Source: Methanobacteriota archaeon (GTDB taxonomy: Archaea > Methanobacteriota > Methanobacteria > Methanobacteriales > Methanobacteriaceae). Taken from it: a stretch of 9,077 nucleotides of DNA. Under the pieces are notes generated by a model. The model ran no database searches. It was not told the origin of the DNA and saw nothing but the letters and a program-made list of their open reading frames with translations. Shown piece by piece: positions 1-5,531 of the stretch. The translations under genes and the position numbers were made by a program. The DNA lies in contig JAEZAV010000014.1 of the NCBI GenBank assembly GCA_023430285.1, positions 1-9,077 on the forward strand, given 5' to 3'. Every line of letters begins with the position of its first letter. Positions within the stretch are counted from its first letter, which is position 1.

Positions 1-6
1 TGGTGT

Positions 7-570
7 ATGTCCATGGAATTTGAAGATCTACTAAAACAATTGGAAGATGATGATCCTGCGGTTCGTAGGGATGCAGTTGAACAGCTGGGTGTTGAAGGTG
101 TCAAAGCCAATGTTGAACCTTTGATGAAGGCATTGAATGATGAAAATCCTGATGTGAGATTTCAAGCATCCAAATCACTTGCAGAAGTTGGAGAACCTGC
201 AGTAGACCCCCTTATACAAGCTTTAAAGGGTGATGAAGGCAACACTAAACGGTATGCAACCTTCGCCTTGAAAAATATGGGTGATGATAACGTGGTTGAT
301 CATCTCATAGATGCCCTCGAAGACAGTGACTGGAGTGTCAGGAAAACATCCGCCAAATCCCTCGGGGAAATGGGCAACAAAAAAGCTGTTGAACCTCTAG
401 TAAGTACCCTTCAAGATGATGATTGGGGTGTTCGCTGTTCTGCTGCTAAGGCCCTTGGAGATCTCGGGGACGAAACTGCAATTGACCCCTTAAAAAAGGC
501 CAGAAGAGCAGCTAAGGGAGATAAAGAATTTAAAAAAGTTGCAACCAAGGCCTTAAAGAAGATAGGTTAA
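7..570 (+). CDS. HEAT-repeat (PBS-lyase-like) scaffold protein
   Basis: The protein is built almost entirely of about six alpha-helical HEAT repeats of roughly 31 residues. A recurring helix-turn signature marks them: DDDPAVRR near residue 14, DENPDVRF near 45, DSDWSVRK near 106 and DDDWGVRC near 137, each followed by an AxxLGxxG-type turn. The third repeat (near 76) is divergent. Such proteins are soluble scaffolds or, in cyanobacteria, phycobilin lyases; a lyase role is not expected in a methanogen, so protein binding is the safer inference. The surface is acidic at the first turn of each repeat, and the C-terminal 25 residues are lysine-rich. ATG at 13 has GGTG seven nucleotides before it and is a good alternative to ATG at 7. 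The frame is open to the window edge, so a start further upstream cannot be excluded. Binding partner unknown. Confidence 0.85.
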   Translation: MSMEFEDLLKQLEDDDPAVRRDAVEQLGVEGVKANVEPLMKALNDENPDVRFQASKSLAEVGEPAVDPLIQALKGDEGNTKRYATFALKNMGDDNVVDHLIDALEDSDWSVRKTSAKSLGEMGNKKAVEPLVSTLQDDDWGVRCSAAKALGDLGDETAIDPLKKARRAAKGDKEFKKVATKALKKIG

Positions 571-590
571 TCATAAATTTTATTCAATCA

Positions 591-662
591 TGGGAGAAAT
601 TTACCTATGAACCTCCCAAATTTTGTTTGAATTTATATTAATTAGTTCTTTATTCTTTTTTT
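591..662 (+). terminator. Probable terminator after the HEAT-repeat gene
   Basis: A TGGGAG/CTCCCA inverted repeat (591-596 with 613-618) lies just after the HEAT gene. It is followed by T-rich sequence ending in a seven-T run at 656-662 that overlaps the last codons of the convergent amidase gene. Oligo-T tracts end transcription in archaea; the 6-bp stem with a 16-nt loop is modest and may be incidental. Confidence 0.45.
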
Positions 663-1486
663 ATTAGTTCATAGATATCTTCACGTCTATTTTTTAAAAG
701 TGGAAGTTCCTCACGTATTCTGCTTACCATATCTTCATTTATAGTTGCATACACTATGGTTTCTTCTTCGTTGGCAGTCTCAACCACATCACCCCATGGA
801 TCAACTAACATTGAATGACCGTAGGCAACGTAGGACAGTTCATCATTTTTTGCAGGTGATACAGCAGCCACATAGATTTGGTTATCAATGGCACGTGTTC
901 TAAGTGTGGTTTCCCAGTGTGCAGGTCCTGTTGTCATGTTAAACGCTCCTGGCACCACAACGAGTTTGGCACCTTCCATTGCCATCAACCTGAAGAGTTC
1001 AGGAAATCTCAGATCAAAACATATGGCAACACCAAATTTCATTAAGGGGGTGTCTACAACAGTGACCCTGTCTCCAGGAGTTATTGTGTTGGATTCTTTG
1101 AAACTTATCCCTTGAGTAACCTCAACATCGAACAGGTGGATTTTCCTGTGAACATCCAAAACCTCCCCATGATCATCAAAGACAAAACTGGAGTTGTAAA
1201 TGTTTCCACAACTCTCCTCTGGAATGGAACCTGCAACCACATAGACATTATTTTCATCAGCAGCCATTGAAATTGCCCTTAAAGATTTGCTTGTTTTTCT
1301 ATTTTCTGCATACTCCACGAACTTATCATTATCATAGGGACTGTTAAACATCTCTGGAAGTACAATCAAATTTGCACCATGAGCACTGGCTTCCCTGATC
1401 ATTGACACTGCCCTTTCAAGGTTTTGTTCCTTCATCTCAACCACATTCATCTGACACAGGGCTATTTCAAAGCTTTTTTTCTTCAA
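650..1486 (-). CDS. Carbon-nitrogen hydrolase, NIT2-type omega-amidase
   Basis: A nitrilase-superfamily amidohydrolase with the full Glu-Lys-Cys triad: E45 in LPEMF, K115 in RKIHLFD and C156 in ICFDLRFPE. At 278 residues it is the size of eukaryotic NIT2. It shares features I recognise from NIT2: RKIHLFD followed by a V/I-rich stretch, PGAFNMTTGPAHWE, and RAIDNQIYVAAVSPA. The known NIT2 reaction is hydrolysis of alpha-ketoglutaramate or alpha-ketosuccinamate to the keto acid and ammonia, which cleans up after glutamine and asparagine transaminases; the cytosolic location follows from the absence of a signal peptide. The start is TTG, supported by a strong Shine-Dalgarno at 1492-1499 and by alignment of the first beta strand (FEIALCQMNV) with the family N-terminus. 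It is transcribed alone, divergent from the ferredoxin gene. A deaminated-glutathione amidase (NIT1) role is less likely from the motifs. Substrate is inferred. Confidence 0.88.
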   Translation of the reverse strand: MKKKSFEIALCQMNVVEMKEQNLERAVSMIREASAHGANLIVLPEMFNSPYDNDKFVEYAENRKTSKSLRAISMAADENNVYVVAGSIPEESCGNIYNSSFVFDDHGEVLDVHRKIHLFDVEVTQGISFKESNTITPGDRVTVVDTPLMKFGVAICFDLRFPELFRLMAMEGAKLVVVPGAFNMTTGPAHWETTLRTRAIDNQIYVAAVSPAKNDELSYVAYGHSMLVDPWGDVVETANEEETIVYATINEDMVSRIREELPLLKNRREDIYELIKKE

Positions 1487-1491
1487 CGATC

Positions 1492-1499
1492 ATCACCTT
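1492..1499 (-). promoter_or_regulatory. Ribosome binding site fixing the TTG start of the amidase
   Basis: On the minus strand AAGGTGAT lies five nucleotides before the TTG codon. It matches the archaeal anti-Shine-Dalgarno complement (GGAGGTGATC). The only nearby ATG, overlapping this site, is out of frame, so TTG is the supported start. Confidence 0.75.
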
Positions 1500-1511
1500 C
1501 TAAACACTGGG

Positions 1512-1527
1512 TTGATAAAAATATCAA
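1512..1527. repeat. Perfect inverted repeat in the amidase promoter region
   Basis: TTGATA and TATCAA flank an AAAA centre (6-4-6, perfect). On the minus strand it reads through a TATA-like stretch (GATATTTTTATC) about 30-35 nt before the TTG start. It could be the promoter itself, an operator covering it, or both. The expected start of transcription from this element would fall inside or just before the ribosome binding site, so the assignment as core promoter is weak. Confidence 0.4.
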
Positions 1528-1560
1528 ATCAAATCTGTCATTGGTTTTTCTGTTAAGTTC

Positions 1561-1584
1561 TAGTTTACATTACACTCTAAACTA
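1561..1584. repeat. Inverted repeat, 7-bp arms, in the divergent spacer
   Basis: TAGTTTA (1561-1567) is exactly complementary to TAAACTA (1578-1584) across a 10-nt loop. It is AT-rich and may be an operator or a weak hairpin; no match to a known RNA family was recognised. Confidence 0.45.
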
Positions 1585-1595
1585 ATTTTTGAAAT

Positions 1596-1616
1596 GGAAC
1601 TCAAATTTTGGGTTCC
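1596..1616 (+). repeat. Near-perfect hairpin, 9-bp stem with 3-nt loop
   Basis: GGAACTCAA (1596-1604) pairs with TTGGGTTCC (1608-1616) through eight Watson-Crick pairs and one G-U pair, leaving a 3-nt loop. In RNA the wobble pairs only on the plus strand; on the minus strand it becomes an A-C mismatch. No T tract follows, so it is not a classical terminator. It is the strongest hairpin seen in the divergent spacer. Confidence 0.5.
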
Positions 1617-1703
1617 TAAACACTTCAAAAATATGAACTTGCATCGGATGTTTCCAAAATAAAAACTTCCACATCCAATTTAAACTTTTAAAAGATGGTT
1701 TTA

Positions 1704-1718
1704 AAAAAATCTATATAG
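1704..1718 (+). promoter_or_regulatory. Archaeal promoter of the ferredoxin-TIR operon
   Basis: CTATATAG (1711-1718) is preceded by an A-rich BRE-like stretch (1704-1709). Its centre is about 26 nt before the ferredoxin ATG, which puts the expected transcription start at or next to the start codon. The GTGGT directly touching the ATG is too close to act as a Shine-Dalgarno, so a leaderless mRNA is likely. Confidence 0.55.
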
Positions 1719-1740
1719 AAATAAAACTAAATATAGTGGT

Positions 1741-2004
1741 ATGAATTCTGGAAACAGTGATGACAGCCCAAAATTTTTAGTGGTTGTGGAAAGGGATAAA
1801 TGTACGTCTTGTGGAACATGTGAAGATGAGTGTCCTGAACTCTTTGAATTGGACTCTGAAAGTTTGGCCCATATTAAAGGTTCTAAAAGGGTGGGAAACA
1901 ACGATGAACTGGGCATAGAAACTGAAGATTGTAGTTTAGATGCTGCTGAGAGCTGTCCAGTTATGTGTATTCATGTTTACGAAGATGGCGAGGAACTTAT
2001 CTAA
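1741..2004 (+). CDS. Small ferredoxin with one [4Fe-4S] cluster
   Basis: An 87-residue electron carrier with C21-x2-C24-x2-C27-x3-C31-P and a distal CPVxC motif (C72, C76). The layout matches single-cluster archaeal ferredoxins such as that of Pyrococcus furiosus: C21, C24, C27 and C72 would bind the cluster, and C31 and C64 occupy the positions of the structural disulfide in that protein. C24 stands where the Pyrococcus protein has Asp, so a conventional all-Cys cluster is expected. C76 is an additional cysteine with no counterpart in that template. There is no second CxxCxxC motif, so this is not an 8Fe ferredoxin. A ten-residue polar N-terminal extension precedes the first strand. It is the first gene of a two-gene unit with the TIR protein, 17 nt apart. 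Redox partner unknown. Confidence 0.9.
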   Translation: MNSGNSDDSPKFLVVVERDKCTSCGTCEDECPELFELDSESLAHIKGSKRVGNNDELGIETEDCSLDAAESCPVMCIHVYEDGEELI

Positions 2005-2010
2005 ATTTGT

Positions 2011-2014
2011 GGTG
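2011..2014 (+). promoter_or_regulatory. Ribosome binding site of the TIR gene
   Basis: GGTG ends seven nucleotides before ATG at 2022 and lies just after the ferredoxin stop. A second purine-rich AGGT at 2017-2020 could serve the adjacent ATG at 2025. Either rejects the longer frame opening at 1965, which would overlap the ferredoxin gene. Confidence 0.6.
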
Positions 2015-2021
2015 GAAGGTT

Positions 2022-2429
2022 ATGATGGAAGAAGAATCCGAGACTTACAGTTTGTTCATAAGCCAGCTCGACGAAACAACCTACGAATATGACAGGTTAA
2101 TAGGAAAACTGAGCTCAGTTGAGAATTTTAAATTTGAAGATCATTCAGTTCCAGGGAAAACTTCAAGGGAAGAACTTGAAGACCAGATGGATGATGTTGA
2201 TGTGGTGGTAATTTTATCAGGCCTTTATTCAGCGGATAAAAACCTCATAGAAAGAGAGATAGATGTTGCAAAGACGCTTCAAAAACCCATCATAATTGTA
2301 AGACCCTACGGAATGGAAAATGTTCCAGGAAAAATCGAAGAAGCTGCAAATGAAGTTATTGGATGGAACGCAGGTTGCATAATCGATTCAATTACCGAAA
2401 CCCTGGAAGAAGAGGAAGATGATTATTAA
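2022..2429 (+). CDS. MTH538/ThsB-like TIR-domain protein
   Basis: A 135-residue single-domain protein of the MTH538 TIR-like family (DUF1863). Visible elements are an N-terminal strand YSLFISQ (9-15), a central hydrophobic strand VDVVVILSGLYS (59-70), the ENxIExEIxxA-like helix (NLIEREIDVA, 74-83), strand KPIIIVRPYG (88-97), and the closing VPGKIEEAANEVIGWN (101-116). The strand-S/Y-helix-KPII-P-VP-A-VxWN order is the one I know from ThsB, the TIR sensor of Thoeris, which makes a nucleotide signal from NAD. E79 is the best candidate for the TIR catalytic glutamate. The founding member MTH538 was described structurally as a flavodoxin/CheY-like fold without known activity. No ThsA-type effector is in the window. 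It follows ferredoxin by 17 nt, probably co-transcribed. The C-terminal tail is very acidic. Enzymatic activity is unproven. Confidence 0.85.
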   Translation: MMEEESETYSLFISQLDETTYEYDRLIGKLSSVENFKFEDHSVPGKTSREELEDQMDDVDVVVILSGLYSADKNLIEREIDVAKTLQKPIIIVRPYGMENVPGKIEEAANEVIGWNAGCIIDSITETLEEEEDDY

Positions 2430-2482
2430 TGGAATTTTAATTATATTACTTTAAATCCCCCATCCTTGAATAATATACAATA

Positions 2483-2515
2483 TTTTTTTTTAATTGAAAA
2501 TACCATATTTTTTTT
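2483..2515 (+). terminator. Twin oligo-T terminator after the ferredoxin-TIR unit
   Basis: Two T tracts, nine Ts at 2483-2491 and eight Ts at 2508-2515, lie 54-86 nt after the TIR stop. Stacked oligo-T runs are the usual archaeal intrinsic terminator. They separate the ferredoxin-TIR unit from the MoxR gene, which has its own promoter. Confidence 0.6.
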
Positions 2516-2528
2516 CTTTGGTTGTTTA

Positions 2529-2549
2529 CGAAATAAATAATTTTATAAT
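2529..2549 (+). promoter_or_regulatory. Promoter of the MoxR-VWA operon
   Basis: TTTTATAAT (2541-2549) follows an A-rich BRE-like stretch (CGAAATAAATAA, 2529-2540). The TATA centre is about 28 nt before the MoxR ATG, and no Shine-Dalgarno is present (TTGAACC precedes the ATG), so the transcript is probably leaderless. Confidence 0.6.
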
Positions 2550-2572
2550 TTCCAAAAACCAAATATTGAACC

Positions 2573-3415
2573 ATGAATACCCATGATCTCAGCATGGAAG
2601 AACTTGAAAAAAATCTCATTGAAAACAATTACATTCCAGATAAAAACACTTTAATAACTGTTTATTTAGCATTTAAACTCAAAAAACCTTTGATTGTGGA
2701 AGGACCGCCTGGTGTTGGTAAAACAGAACTTTCAAAGGCCATAAGCAGAAGTTTTAACATGGATTTTTTCAGGGTTCAGTGCTACGAAGGAATAACTTTC
2801 GAACAGATAGTTGGAGAGTGGAACTACCAGAAACAGCTCCTGCACCTTGAAATGTCCAGGATAAAAGAAGTGGATCTCGATGTTTTTCATGAAGAATTTT
2901 TCATTAAAAGACCACTACTGCAGGGTTTCATAAATCCAGATCCATCCATCATCCTCATCGATGAAATTGATAAGGCAGACGAAGAGGTTGAAAGCTTTCT
3001 GTTACAGGCCCTTGGAGAAAGTCAGATAACTGTCAACGACCTTGGAACTTTCGAACTCAACAACGATCTCATGGTTATAATGACATCCAACTCACAGCGA
3101 CAACTATTGGATGAAACCAAGGACAGATGCCTGTTTTTATACATTGACTATCCAACCCCAGAAAGGGAGATGGAAATTGTAAAGGCAACCCTTCCAGATG
3201 CATCACAAAAACTGATTGAAAGTGTTGTAAAAAGGATAAATGAACTTAGAGGCATGAACCTGGTTAAAAAACCCTCGATAAGAGCCACTATTGACTGGGT
3301 TAAAACTCTCATGAATTTCAATCAATCTGAATTAAACCAGGAAAATTTCAAAGACACTGTTTCAGTTGTTTTAAAGAGTGAAGATGACAAGAAGAAGGTC
3401 ATGAAAAAATACTGA
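2573..3415 (+). CDS. MoxR/CoxD-type AAA+ ATPase
   Basis: A 280-residue AAA+ ATPase with Walker A GPPGVGKT (44-51), Walker B IILIDE (126-131), sensor 1 MTSNS (171-175, N174), a likely arginine finger at R186 (KDRCLFLYID) and sensor 2 R238 in KPSIRATIDW. The KPSIxxTxDW sequence and the pairing with a VWA gene place it with CoxD-like MoxR proteins, which work as hexameric ATP-driven chaperones for assembly or activation of metalloenzymes and other complexes. The length is typical of the family. It ends 17 nt before the VWA gene and should be co-transcribed with it from the promoter at 2529-2549. No signal peptide or membrane segment is present, so it is cytosolic. All ATPase residues are intact, so it should be active. 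The client protein is not identifiable from the window. Confidence 0.9.
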   Translation: MNTHDLSMEELEKNLIENNYIPDKNTLITVYLAFKLKKPLIVEGPPGVGKTELSKAISRSFNMDFFRVQCYEGITFEQIVGEWNYQKQLLHLEMSRIKEVDLDVFHEEFFIKRPLLQGFINPDPSIILIDEIDKADEEVESFLLQALGESQITVNDLGTFELNNDLMVIMTSNSQRQLLDETKDRCLFLYIDYPTPEREMEIVKATLPDASQKLIESVVKRINELRGMNLVKKPSIRATIDWVKTLMNFNQSELNQENFKDTVSVVLKSEDDKKKVMKKY

Positions 3416-3432
3416 TTAAAAAGTTTTTTATT

Positions 3433-4575
3433 ATGAAGGAAATAGTAAATTTTTCGAAGGTTTTAAGGAAAGCCAACTTTCCTGTGAGTGTAAGAACTAC
3501 TAAGGCAGCTTGTGAAACCTATGAAATCTTCAAAGGTGATGATGACCATCTTAAGGACGCCCTTAGAGCAGTTTATGTCAAGGACAAGGTTCAAGCCAAA
3601 AAATTTGATAAAATATTCAAATCTGTGTTTGAAGGAGATGATGGTGAGGGATCAGAGAAAGTTAAAGGTTCAGATAAAGGATCAAATAAGACCCGGAAAT
3701 TTTTAAAGGCGTACAACTACAAGATCAGGGTTCAAGAATCAAAGCCCATGAAGATCAACTTGAATGAATCTGATATCACAGACTACAGACCTCCCCTTGA
3801 CGACTATCTAAAACCTCCATTGGATGACAACGAACTCATGAAACGAGACATTAAACATCTGACAACCTTTGAACCGGAACTTCTGGATCTCTGCCAGAAA
3901 CTCGGCAAAAAAATTGCAAACAAGAGGGTTCGAAGGCAGAAACTTGCAAGTAACGTGCATCCAGACATTAGGAAAACCATAAGGAAAAACTTGAAAAACG
4001 GCGGTGCACTCATTGAAGTTGTGAAAACCAAGCCCAGAATAAAGAAAAGCAGACACTTCTTTTTAAACGATGTGAGTGGTTCCTGTGATTGGGTGAGTAA
4101 CTGGTTTTTTTGCATGGTTTATGCAGCTTTAAACTCCTTTAAATTAGCAAGAACATTTGAATTTGATAACAAAACCATTGAAACCACAGCAGCCCTTAAA
4201 GAACCGAATATTTTGGATGCATTTATCAAGGTGAGGGATATGCGTCAGAAAAATTTGATGATACACGGGACATCCAACATGTACAAGGCGTTCAAAGAAT
4301 TCGAAACAGTTGCTAAACTCAACAACAAGTCATTTGTTCTTATACTAAGTGATTGTAGAGATTGGGCAGGTCCTAAATCTGAGGGCAAACCATTGAGTTC
4401 TGAAATAATGGAGCATCTGGTTAACAAATCCAAGAAGGTTTTAATTTTAAATCCAGAACCCAGTGATAAATGGAACATTGCAGACAGCTGTGTTTCGGAT
4501 TACGAAGCTGCTGGAGCACATGTTCATGAGGTTAGGAATTTGGAACAACTGGCAGATCTCATCACTCTCATCTAA
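3433..4575 (+). CDS. CoxE-type VWA-domain protein, partner of the MoxR ATPase
   Basis: A 380-residue protein with a C-terminal von Willebrand A domain (about 207-380). The metal-ion-dependent adhesion site is complete: D213-x-S215-x-S217 in NDVSGSCD, T280 in HGTSNMYKAF and D307 in ILSDCRD. The N-terminal about 65 residues (FSKVLRKANFPVS, ALRAVYVKDK, FDKIFKSVFEG) resemble the helical N-terminal region of CoxE-family proteins. A charged glycine/serine/lysine linker follows (about 67-90), then a basic middle region (RKTIRKNLKNGG). In CoxDE-like pairs the VWA protein docks the client and its MIDAS metal contacts the AAA+ ring; that role is inferred here. The start is ATG without a clear Shine-Dalgarno; no other in-frame start lies in the 17-nt gap, so translation may depend on coupling to MoxR. 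Client unknown. Confidence 0.88.
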   Translation: MKEIVNFSKVLRKANFPVSVRTTKAACETYEIFKGDDDHLKDALRAVYVKDKVQAKKFDKIFKSVFEGDDGEGSEKVKGSDKGSNKTRKFLKAYNYKIRVQESKPMKINLNESDITDYRPPLDDYLKPPLDDNELMKRDIKHLTTFEPELLDLCQKLGKKIANKRVRRQKLASNVHPDIRKTIRKNLKNGGALIEVVKTKPRIKKSRHFFLNDVSGSCDWVSNWFFCMVYAALNSFKLARTFEFDNKTIETTAALKEPNILDAFIKVRDMRQKNLMIHGTSNMYKAFKEFETVAKLNNKSFVLILSDCRDWAGPKSEGKPLSSEIMEHLVNKSKKVLILNPEPSDKWNIADSCVSDYEAAGAHVHEVRNLEQLADLITLI

Positions 4576-4943
4576 CACAATCCAACCCACTTTACACCTT
4601 ACATTGGATCTACAGTTTAAATGAAAGTAACTAATCACATTATTATAAGTTTGAGTTGACCTTCCACAATACTGTTAGGTAAATGTAATATAACGAATGT
4701 CAGATTTAAAATGATTATTTTTAACTGCATTACATATAGGTTGGACAGTTTCATCTCCCTATTTTCTGTATTTCCATGAAAAAAACTAGGATCAAGATTG
4801 TCACTTTGCAAGTTCTTTATTTGTAAAGTTTTAAATAAAATATGGAAAAAAATAATACTGATAACTGTTAAAATGGATATTTGTTCATGGAAATGTTAAA
4901 TCTTAGAAACATTAATACCAATGAGTCCTAGGAAAATGTTAAG
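4576..4943. other. Gene-free spacer with a weak hairpin and short direct repeats
   Basis: This 368-bp AT-rich stretch holds no convincing gene: plus-strand frames are all under 25 codons and none has a ribosome binding site. Visible structure includes a hairpin ACTTTGCA/TGTAAAGT (4803-4810 with 4822-4829, one G-U pair), a TCCAACC/GGTTGGA pair 150 nt apart (4581-4587 and 4739-4745), and a near-direct repeat GGAAATGTTAAA (4889-4900) and GGAAAATGTTAA (4931-4942) just before the FHA gene. A TATA-like ATTAATAC (4911-4918) after AGAAAC, about 29 nt before the FHA start, is a weak promoter candidate. The VWA terminator is probably among the short T runs (for example 4717-4722). Confidence 0.5.
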
Positions 4944-5486
4944 ATGAGCTTGAGCAAAATTTTGGCGATAATACTATCTGTCACTGCCTTGGGATTAGTT
5001 ATAGCCCTGATTATTTTTGGATTGGAAGATTTTTCAACCTGGTTCCAAAAGATATTCATCGACCTTATCTTCGCGGTGATAATGGCAGTAATTGTGGGAT
5101 TAGTAATAGACAGAATCTACAGAAAGTACTCACCACAGTCTAAGATATTGAAGACCACCATGACACACAGTCCAAGTAACAATGTTTCCTTTGCCAAATT
5201 AATCCTTCCAAACAACAACAACATCCTTGTTAACTGTGCAGAAAGGGTTGTTGGAAGAGAAGATTTTGTTGGGGTGATATCCACCGACAAACTCCTTTAC
5301 ATCGGGAAGGATCATCTGAAAATAACCAACGTTGGGGACAACTTTTACATCGAAGATTTGAACACCAAAAACGGCACCAAGATCAACGGGGAAACCCTTG
5401 TGCCCAACGAAAAAAAACTGTTAACATCTGGAGACGAGGTAGAAGTCGGACAAACAGTTAAGATATACTACCATAAACAAGCTTAA
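4944..5486 (+). CDS. Membrane-anchored FHA-domain protein
   Basis: A 180-residue protein with two N-terminal transmembrane helices (about 6-27 and 38-56) joined by a short loop, then a positively charged stop (DRIYRKY), and a C-terminal FHA domain (about 84-177). FHA domains bind phosphothreonine peptides. The core pattern is present: GR at 104-105, H124 in IGKDHLKI, and the loop LNTKNGTKING (139-149) with N143 and G144. The serine of the usual SRxH motif is replaced by Gly (G121) and its arginine by Lys (K122). Both ends of the membrane hairpin should face the same side, with the FHA domain in the cytosol by the positive-inside rule. No kinase gene is nearby; a PPP-like phosphatase converges on it. 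The chosen ATG overlaps the stop of an 8-codon frame starting at 4921. The ligand is unknown. Confidence 0.85.
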   Translation: MSLSKILAIILSVTALGLVIALIIFGLEDFSTWFQKIFIDLIFAVIMAVIVGLVIDRIYRKYSPQSKILKTTMTHSPSNNVSFAKLILPNNNNILVNCAERVVGREDFVGVISTDKLLYIGKDHLKITNVGDNFYIEDLNTKNGTKINGETLVPNEKKLLTSGDEVEVGQTVKIYYHKQA

Positions 5487-5528
5487 AAAAAAAATTGACC
5501 CCTAAAAACAAATTACGACTCTTTTTAG
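5485..5528. terminator. Bidirectional terminator between FHA and phosphatase genes
   Basis: The 45-bp convergent gap carries a ten-A run (5485-5494), which is a T run for the minus strand, and a perfect CTAAAAA/TTTTTAG inverted repeat (5502-5508 with 5522-5528) whose right arm ends in a T run on the plus strand. One short element can therefore stop both converging transcripts. Confidence 0.55.
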
Positions 5529-5531
5529 TAT

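Noticed and set aside
1801..1971. A two-cluster (8Fe) ferredoxin
   Set aside because: Only one CxxCxxCxxxCP motif exists; the distal cysteines fit one cluster ligand plus a disulfide position.
1965..2021. A longer start for the TIR protein, overlapping the ferredoxin gene
   Set aside because: The extra 19 residues do not resemble the family, whose first strand begins just after the ATG at 2022, and GGTG is correctly placed for 2022.
3804..4115. Minus-strand open frames of 82-103 codons inside the VWA gene
   Set aside because: Antisense to conserved VWA sequence including the MIDAS, with low-complexity hydrophobic translation and no start signal.
1741..4575. A complete Thoeris defence system
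   Set aside because: Only the ThsB-like TIR component is present; no SIR2/SLOG or other ThsA effector is visible, and MTH538-like proteins occur outside Thoeris.
4921..4947. An 8-codon frame whose TGA overlaps the FHA ATG (ATGA)
   Set aside because: This is the geometry of translational coupling, but the frame has no ribosome binding site and may sit upstream of the real transcript start; not enough to call a leader peptide.
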